From Bryobacterales bacterium (GTDB lineage Bacteria > Acidobacteriota > Terriglobia > Bryobacterales > Bryobacteraceae): a stretch of DNA of 64,000 nt. The DNA lies in contig JADJWL010000005.1 in NCBI GenBank assembly GCA_016716385.1, positions 124,001-188,000 on the forward strand. Direction: 5' to 3'. Positions 56,633 to 64,000 of this stretch are shown here, piece after piece (position 1 is the stretch's first letter; every line of letters begins with the position of its first letter). The notes beneath the pieces are model-generated. The model was not told the origin of the DNA and did not search any database. It worked only from the letters and a program-made list of their open reading frames with translations. The position numbers and the translations under genes were made by a program.

Positions 56633-57570
56633 TGAGAATCGTAATTCCAGACGATGCCCCCGCCGTGCTGGGGCCCAGTGAAGCCTATCGCGGTCTGCTG
56701 GAGCGTACGCCTGTTGAATACCACGCGACTCTGCCTGGCTCGGAAGAGCGCCTGGTAGAGCGCATTCGCGACGCCGACATCGTGATCAATATCCGTTCGT
56801 CTTCGAAGTTCCCGGCGAGCGTTCTCGAAGCCTGCCCTAAGATGAAGCTGCTCTCACTCTGGGGTACGGGGACGGACAACGTCGATCTGGCAGCAGCCCG
56901 CCGTCTGGGCGTCCGGGTCACAAACACTCCCGGCGTCGCCGCGGTGTCGATCGGCGAGCACTGCCTGATGCTGATGCTCGCGGTGGCGCGGCGGGTGATC
57001 GTGATGGACCGGGAAACCCGCCACGGCAAATGGCCCCGGGGCCAGATGGTGGAACTGAACGGCAAGACACTGGGTGTGATCGGGCTCGGCGCTATCGGCC
57101 GCCAGTTCGCGCGCCTCGGCCGGGCGATCGGGATGCGCGTGATCACCTGGACCATGAACCCGAAACCGGAACTGGGTTTCGAGCATGTCGAACTCGACGA
57201 GATCTACAGCACGAGTGACGTGGTCAGCCTGCACCTGAGGTTGTCTCCGGAGACCGAGGGATTCGTGGGCGCGCAGGCATTCGGCCGGATGAAGCCGTCG
57301 GCCATTTTTATCAACACGGCCCGCGGACCCATCGTCGACGAGGCGGCTCTGATCGAGGCGCTGCAGTCGGGCCGCCTGGCGGGCGCCGGACTCGACGTGT
57401 TCGAGCGGGAACCCCTGCCGGCAGGGCATCCGCTGAGCGAGATGGACTCGGTGATCCTGTCGCCGCACTGCGCCGGAGTCACTCCGGAGACCCTGGAAAA
57501 AGGGCTTCAGATGGCTGTGGATAACGTGTGGAAATTTCTCGATGGGAAGCCGGAGCATGTCGTGGTGTAG
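56632..57570 (+). CDS. D-isomer-specific 2-hydroxyacid dehydrogenase
   Basis: A 312-residue NAD-dependent oxidoreductase of the SerA/D-lactate type. ATG 56632 sits in TGATG, overlapping the ketosynthase stop, with GGGAGA upstream. The dinucleotide motif is GVIGLGAIGRQFARLG, the substrate Arg is in FINTARGPIVDEAAL, and the catalytic His is in ILSPHCAGVTPETL. The substrate is unknown; phosphoglycerate is unlikely because no ACT domain follows. It ends 51 bp from the convergent HicB-like gene. Confidence 0.92.
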   Translation: MRIVIPDDAPAVLGPSEAYRGLLERTPVEYHATLPGSEERLVERIRDADIVINIRSSSKFPASVLEACPKMKLLSLWGTGTDNVDLAAARRLGVRVTNTPGVAAVSIGEHCLMLMLAVARRVIVMDRETRHGKWPRGQMVELNGKTLGVIGLGAIGRQFARLGRAIGMRVITWTMNPKPELGFEHVELDEIYSTSDVVSLHLRLSPETEGFVGAQAFGRMKPSAIFINTARGPIVDEAALIEALQSGRLAGAGLDVFEREPLPAGHPLSEMDSVILSPHCAGVTPETLEKGLQMAVDNVWKFLDGKPEHVVV

Positions 57571-57621
57571 CGATAAGGCAGCCGGTCAGAGCGTCTCTCC
57601 GAAGCTTGCCTGGTGAAGCTG

Positions 57622-57843
57622 TTAGCCGCCTCGGCGTGTTTGATGGCGCGTGGAGTTCCCTCGGGAAGTCTGTTCCCCCCGTTCGCGGCGGGCTTCGATG
57701 ATCTTGCGAGCCACGTTTCGGGCAAGATCCAGCGCTTCGGCCACAGTGCGTCCTTGCGCGACCAGGCCCTGTACCTCATCAGAGGTGGCAACAAATACGC
57801 CTTCGGGCAGTTCTTCGACGCGAATGCGAATCCTGAGTTCCAC
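57622..57843 (-). CDS. Orphan HicB-like small protein
   Basis: About 73 residues from GTG 57843, with GAGGCAG just upstream. The sequence matches the short HicB-like fold: RIRVEELPEGVFVATSDEVQ, GLVAQGRTVAEALDLARNVA, then a basic Arg-rich tail. HicB proteins are antitoxins of HicA RNases or stand alone. No HicA gene is found on either side: downstream there are only 51 bp before the convergent dehydrogenase, and upstream lies ubiD, 29 bp away. It may be co-transcribed with ubiD. Confidence 0.65.
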   Translation of the reverse strand: MELRIRIRVEELPEGVFVATSDEVQGLVAQGRTVAEALDLARNVARKIIEARRERGEQTSRGNSTRHQTRRGG

Positions 57844-57872
57844 TCTGCCTCGATCCTGCCGCCCCAGACGCG

Positions 57873-59321
57873 TTACCCCAACCCCGCCTTTTTCCACAGG
57901 AAATCCACACGCCGCCGGACCTCCGGATCCATCCGGATGACCGCCGGCCAGGCCCGCGAAAAGCCTTCTTCAGTCCACTTGCGCGTGGCGTCGACGCCCA
58001 TCTTCGAACCGTAGTTGGGCAGGCGGCTGGCATGGTCCAGCGAATCGACCGGACCCATCACAAACTGAATATCCCGCTCGGGATCGATGTTGTTCAGCGC
58101 CCACCACGCGACTTCGCTATAGTTCTGCACGTCGACGTCCTCGTCGACCACGACGATCACCTTCGAGAACATCGCCTGTCCCAGACCCCAGATGGCGTGC
58201 ATCACCTTCCGCGCATGCCCCGGATAGGATTTGCGGATCGAGACCAGGATCAGGTTGTGGAAAATCCCCTCGGCGGGCATGCAGATATCCCGCACTTCCG
58301 GGAGCTGGAGGCGCATCAGCGGCAGGAAGATCCGTTCGATGGCGCGGCCCATATAGTAATCTTCCATGGGCGGCTGCCCGACAATCGTCGTGGCGTAGAT
58401 GGGCTTGCGGCGCTGCGTGACGCAGGTGACGTGGAAGACCGGGTACTCGTCGGCCAGCGAGTAAAACCCCGTGTGATCACCGAACGGTCCCTCAGTCCGG
58501 AGTTCGCCGAGTTCCACGTAACCCTCCAGGACAATCTCGGCGTTCGCCGGCACTTCCAGATCCACTGTGCGGCACTTCACCATCTCGACCGGCTTGCCGC
58601 GCAGGAAGCCGGCGATCATCATCTCGTCGAGATCGGGCGGCAGCGGCAGGATGGCCGAGTACATCGTGGCCGGGTCCGCGCCGATCGCCACGGCGACATC
58701 CATGCGCCCGCCCTTGCCCTCCGCCAGCCGGCGGCGATAGTGCTCGGCGCCCTGCTTGTGCGTCTGCCAGTGCATGCCGGTCGTGCGGTCGTCGAAGATC
58801 TGGATCCGGTAGCAGCCGCAGTTGCGCTTACCCGTGTCCGGGTTGCGCGAGAACACCATCGGCAGGGTGACATACCGGCCCCCGTCGTGCGGCCAGCATT
58901 GCAGGACCGGATAGTCGAAGAGCGAAAAGTCCTTCCGCACGACCTCCTGGCAGGGTCCATCCTTCACTTCGCGCGGGAAGAACGCCGCCACCTCCGCCAG
59001 TTTCGGCAGCATCTTCAGCTTGTTCACAAGCCCTTCGGGCATGCGCATCTGGAGGTATTCGGCGATGCGCTCGGCCACTTCGTCCACTGAGGACACCTCG
59101 AGCGCCAGCTCCATTCGCCGCATGCTGGCGAACGCGTTGATCAGTACGGGGATGTCCGAGCCCTTCGGCCGCTCGAACAGAAACGCCGGCCCGCCCGTCT
59201 TCACGGACCGGTCGGCGAACTCGGTGATCTCCAGCACCGGATCCACCTCGAAGGGAATCCGCTTCAGCTCGCCCTTCTTCTCAAGGACGCGAATGAACTC
59301 ACGCAAATCGCTATAGGCCAT
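57873..59321 (-). CDS. UbiD-family decarboxylase
   Basis: UbiD enzymes decarboxylate aromatic or unsaturated acids with prenylated FMN made by UbiX. The 482-residue product has the family features: MAYSDLREFIRVLEKKGELKRI, RYVTLPMVFSRNPDTGKRNCG, MHWQTHKQGAEHYRR, and ELRTEGPFGDHTGFY with the conserved Glu of the E-R-E catalytic network. It is the same size as ubiquinone or menaquinone-pathway UbiD, but a menaquinone or other aromatic role cannot be separated. No ubiX is in the window. It is divergent from fabG. Confidence 0.92.
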   Translation of the reverse strand: MAYSDLREFIRVLEKKGELKRIPFEVDPVLEITEFADRSVKTGGPAFLFERPKGSDIPVLINAFASMRRMELALEVSSVDEVAERIAEYLQMRMPEGLVNKLKMLPKLAEVAAFFPREVKDGPCQEVVRKDFSLFDYPVLQCWPHDGGRYVTLPMVFSRNPDTGKRNCGCYRIQIFDDRTTGMHWQTHKQGAEHYRRRLAEGKGGRMDVAVAIGADPATMYSAILPLPPDLDEMMIAGFLRGKPVEMVKCRTVDLEVPANAEIVLEGYVELGELRTEGPFGDHTGFYSLADEYPVFHVTCVTQRRKPIYATTIVGQPPMEDYYMGRAIERIFLPLMRLQLPEVRDICMPAEGIFHNLILVSIRKSYPGHARKVMHAIWGLGQAMFSKVIVVVDEDVDVQNYSEVAWWALNNIDPERDIQFVMGPVDSLDHASRLPNYGSKMGVDATRKWTEEGFSRAWPAVIRMDPEVRRRVDFLWKKAGLG

Positions 59322-59357
59322 GGCTCGGGGTCAGTTTCTATTATGATCGTAAGTTCG

Positions 59358-60092
59358 ATGAACAACCGGATTGCTCTGATTACAGGCGCCAGCCGCGGGA
59401 TCGGCCATGCGTGCGCCCTTGCTCTTGCCGCCGCCGGTGCCCGGGTTGCTCTGGCCGCCCGCCACATGGATCGTTTGGAAGCCGTTGCGACGGAGATTTG
59501 CGACAGCGGCGGGACCGCCTTCCCGGTCGAGATGGACCTCGCCAGCCGTGACTCGATCAAATCCGCCTGCTCTCGTGTGGCGAAGGAATTCGGCGCGGTC
59601 GAGATCCTGGTGAACAATGCCGGCATCACGCGCGACGGACTGGCCGTCCGCATGAAGCCGGACGATTGGTCGCAGGTGCTGGAAACCAATCTCACGGGCG
59701 CATTCACGGTGACGCAACAAGTTCTGTTGGGTATGATGCGCGCCGGGTGGGGGCGGATCGTGAATGTCGTCTCGGTGGTGGGCGAAGCCGGCAATCCGGG
59801 ACAAGCCAACTATGTGGCGTCGAAGGCGGGACTGATCGGGCTCACGAAGTCCCTCGCCCAGGAGATGGCTTCGCGGAACGTGACGGTCAACGCCGTTGCC
59901 CCCGGGTTCATTGAGACCGACATGACCGCCGTGCTGACGCCCGAGCAGCGGGAGCGGATCCTGGGCGCCATCCCGTTGAAACGCATCGGGCGGCCCGAGG
60001 AAGTTGCGGCCGCGGTCCGCTTTCTCGCGAGCGACGAGGCGGCCTACATCACCGGTCACGTGCTGCGTGTGAACGGCGGCATGTACATGTGA
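59358..60092 (+). CDS. fabG: 3-oxoacyl-ACP reductase-like SDR
   Basis: A short-chain dehydrogenase that reduces 3-oxoacyl-ACP with NADPH. The cofactor loop is TGASRGIG, then NNAG, the Ser-Tyr-Lys site in VVSVVGEAGNPGQANYVASKAG, and PGFIETDM. From ATG 59358 the product is 244 residues; an alternative ATG at 59343 adds five. FabG-like SDRs have many roles, but the sequence is close to housekeeping FabG. The next gene, purQ, begins 44 bp downstream. Confidence 0.88.
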   Translation: MNNRIALITGASRGIGHACALALAAAGARVALAARHMDRLEAVATEICDSGGTAFPVEMDLASRDSIKSACSRVAKEFGAVEILVNNAGITRDGLAVRMKPDDWSQVLETNLTGAFTVTQQVLLGMMRAGWGRIVNVVSVVGEAGNPGQANYVASKAGLIGLTKSLAQEMASRNVTVNAVAPGFIETDMTAVLTPEQRERILGAIPLKRIGRPEEVAAAVRFLASDEAAYITGHVLRVNGGMYM

Positions 60093-60136
60093 TCTGCTAC
60101 GATAAGAGAGTCCTCCCCACATAGGCGAATCGCGGC

Positions 60137-60831
60137 ATGACATTCGGAGTCGTCGTCTTTCCTGGCAGCAATTGCGATCATGACGCCTTCCACGCTATCT
60201 CCCGGAATCTGACCTGGGACGGTGAGCGTTGCGAGGCGAAGTTTCTCTGGCACGCAGAGGAGTCGGTCGGTGACGCCGACGCGGTCATCCTGCCCGGCGG
60301 CTTCTCGTTCGGCGACTATCTTCGCTGCGGGGCCATCGGCAAGTTTTCGCCCGTCATGCGCGCGGTGAAGCGCTTTGCCGATTCCGGCGGACTCGTGATC
60401 GGCATCTGCAACGGGTTCCAGATTCTTGTGGAAACCGGCCTCCTGCCGGGCGCGCTGGTGCGGAATCGTGGACTGCGGTTTGTCTGCAAGAGCGTGGCGC
60501 TCCGCGCCGGCACCCAGGCATCGCCCTTTACCTCGGAAATCGAGCCGGGACGCACGTTGCAGATCCCCGTTGCGCATGGCGACGGCTGCTACTATGCCGA
60601 CGAACGGACGCTCGACGAACTCGAAGCCGAAGACCGGGTGGCCTTCCGGTACGTGGACAATCCGAACGGTTCGCTGCGCGACATCGCCGGGATCCTGAAC
60701 AGGCAGCGCAACGTCCTTGGCATGATGCCCCATCCCGAGCGAGCTACCGAAACCCTCATGGGTTCGACCGACGGTTTGGCGGTCTTCCAATCCATGGCTG
60801 CCGCGATCGCCTGCAGAACGCCCCTTGTCCG

Positions 60832-60835
<4 letters not shown>
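60137..60835 (+). CDS. purQ: Phosphoribosylformylglycinamidine synthase subunit PurQ
   Basis: PurQ is the glutaminase subunit of FGAM synthase, giving ammonia to PurL in purine synthesis. The 232-residue product has GVVVFPGSNCDHDAF, ILPGGFSFGDYLRCG, the nucleophile Cys in IGICNGFQIL, and MMPHPERATE with catalytic His and Glu. It overlaps purL by four bases (ATGA at 60832-60835). Confidence 0.97.
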
Positions 60836-63054
<2,219 letters not shown>

Positions 63055-63067
63055 GGGAGAAGCAGCG

Positions 63068-64000
63068 ATGTTCGACGGGTTCCGGGAAGAATGCGGCGTG
63101 TTCGCGATCCATGGCCACCCCGAGGCGGCCAACATGAGCTACCTTGGCCTCTACGCCCTGCAGCACCGCGGGCAGGAGAGCGCGGGCATCGCGGCCAGCG
63201 ACGGGAATGTGGTGCGCTGCACCAAGTCCATGGGGCACGTGGCCGATATCTTCTCGCCCCGCGTGCTGAGTACGCTGCCCGGACATCTGGCGATCGGCCA
63301 CACGCGCTACTCCACCAGCGGCGACACCGTGCTGCTCAATGCGCAGCCGTTCTCGGTCCAGTGCAACAAGGGCCAGATCGCCGTCGCCCACAACGGAAAC
63401 ATCACCAACGCCAAGGAATTGCGTGAGGAGTTGGAGCAGGAAGGCTCCATCTTCCAGGCCACCAGCGACACCGAAGTGATCCTGCACCTGGTGGCGCGCT
63501 CGCGGGAACGGACGCTCGCGGGCGCCTTGCGCGAAGCCCTGCTCGAATTGGAGGGCGCTTTCTCCCTCGTGTTCCTGGCGAATGACCGCATCATCGTCGC
63601 GCGGGACCCGCTCGGCTTCCGCCCGCTGGCGATGGGCCAGCTCGAGATTTCCGGGCAGAAGTCCTGCTACGTGTTCGCGTCGGAAACCTGCGCGTTCGAC
63701 CTGATCGGCGCCGTGTATCTGAACGAGGTGGAGCCGGGAGAGATGGTGATCGTCGGACCCGAAGGGGTCACCCGCGAGCGGTTTGCCCCGATGCGAGAAC
63801 GTGCGCACTGCGTCTTTGAACATGTCTACTTCTCGCGGCCCGATTCCATCGTCTTCGGACGCCCGGTGGCGCAGTCGAGGGAGATGCTGGGCCGGCTGCT
63901 GGCGCAGGAAAGCCACGTGGATGCCGACCTGGTGGTGCCGGTGCCGGATTCGGGCGTCTCCGCGGCGCTGGGCTACTCAGCCGAGTCCAAGCTGCCTTTC
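63068..64000 (+). CDS. purF: Amidophosphoribosyltransferase, 3' end cut by window
   Basis: PurF makes phosphoribosylamine from PRPP and glutamine, the first step of purine synthesis. The visible 311 residues start at ATG 63068, with GAGGGAGAAG upstream. An 8-residue propeptide (MFDGFREE) precedes the nucleophile in CGVFAIHG; the Ntn glutaminase domain continues through ALQHRGQESAG and GHTRYSTSG, then the start of the phosphoribosyltransferase domain (DLVVPVPDSG). The rest lies beyond the window. Confidence 0.97.
   Translation, partial: MFDGFREECGVFAIHGHPEAANMSYLGLYALQHRGQESAGIAASDGNVVRCTKSMGHVADIFSPRVLSTLPGHLAIGHTRYSTSGDTVLLNAQPFSVQCNKGQIAVAHNGNITNAKELREELEQEGSIFQATSDTEVILHLVARSRERTLAGALREALLELEGAFSLVFLANDRIIVARDPLGFRPLAMGQLEISGQKSCYVFASETCAFDLIGAVYLNEVEPGEMVIVGPEGVTRERFAPMRERAHCVFEHVYFSRPDSIVFGRPVAQSREMLGRLLAQESHVDADLVVPVPDSGVSAALGYSAESKLPF

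Noticed and set aside
57571..57621. A HicA toxin gene beside the HicB-like protein
   Set aside because: Only 51 bp lie between the HicB-like stop and the convergent dehydrogenase, too short for HicA in any frame.
58032..59090. A 352-codon plus-strand frame opposite ubiD
   Set aside because: Shadow frame; ubiD on the other strand carries the family motifs throughout.

Overview
The window looks like chromosome of a GC-rich diderm bacterium, most probably an Acidobacteriota of the Solibacter/Bryobacter type. The grounds are a 1,149-residue TonB-dependent receptor with an N-terminal carboxypeptidase-regulatory domain, a DUF1549/DUF1553 (PSD1) plus DUF1501 pair, a giant Ser/Thr kinase with PEGA repeats, NHL repeats, several Tat-type exported proteins, and outer-membrane lipid A genes (lpxA, lpxI). 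This lineage call is inference from gene families; no rRNA or tRNA gene was seen. Most of the window is ordinary chromosome with tightly packed, often overlapping genes.

Layout. 1-1437: the 3' part of an exported-protein gene, a small secreted four-cysteine protein, and a decayed copy of the first gene's tail. 1438-6550: pyk, then divergent uppP-ftsK-rRNA/tRNA methyltransferase (ftsK has a frameshift). 6484-8727: sulfatase and an exported protein. 8816-14041: amidohydrolase (frameshifted), a NarL-type two-component pair, and divergent tctCBA (tctA frameshifted). 14081-17134: PEGA protein, tpiA-deoB, a secreted PPC-domain protein. 17131-27212: a leftward run of PEGA Ser/Thr kinase, MurJ-like flippase, thiol peroxidase, DUF255 thioredoxin-domain protein and a DapA-fold protein lacking the Schiff-base lysine. 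27266-29307: NHL protein and GNAT acetyltransferase. 29434-34718: TonB-dependent receptor, then an AT-richer insert carrying a cysteine-rich exported peptide and a membrane thioredoxin-fold protein, closed by a second, orphan copy of the receptor's 3' end. 34756-39425: DUF1501 and PSD1 genes. 39480-41526: fabZ-lpxA-lpxI (lipid A). 41550-42686: M20 peptidase. 43160-51865: a 2,901-residue cyclic beta-1,2-glucan synthase-like protein. 51812-54338: LytTR response regulator, LytS-like kinase and a TPR protein ending in CxxCH. 54468-57570: NodB-fold deacetylase, acyl carrier protein, ketosynthase and 2-hydroxyacid dehydrogenase in one overlapping run. 57622-60092: orphan HicB-like protein, UbiD decarboxylase, divergent fabG. 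60137-64000: purQ-purL-purF (purF cut by the window end).

The most unusual places are the two loci where a low-GC small secreted cysteine protein sits between a gene and an orphan copy of that gene's 3' end (about 0.8-1.4 kb and 32.7-34.7 kb), the peptide/thioredoxin pair inside the second locus, and the deacetylase-ACP-ketosynthase run. Three indel-type frameshifts fall between 5.7 and 12.7 kb; they may be assembly errors or real lesions and cannot be separated from sequence alone.
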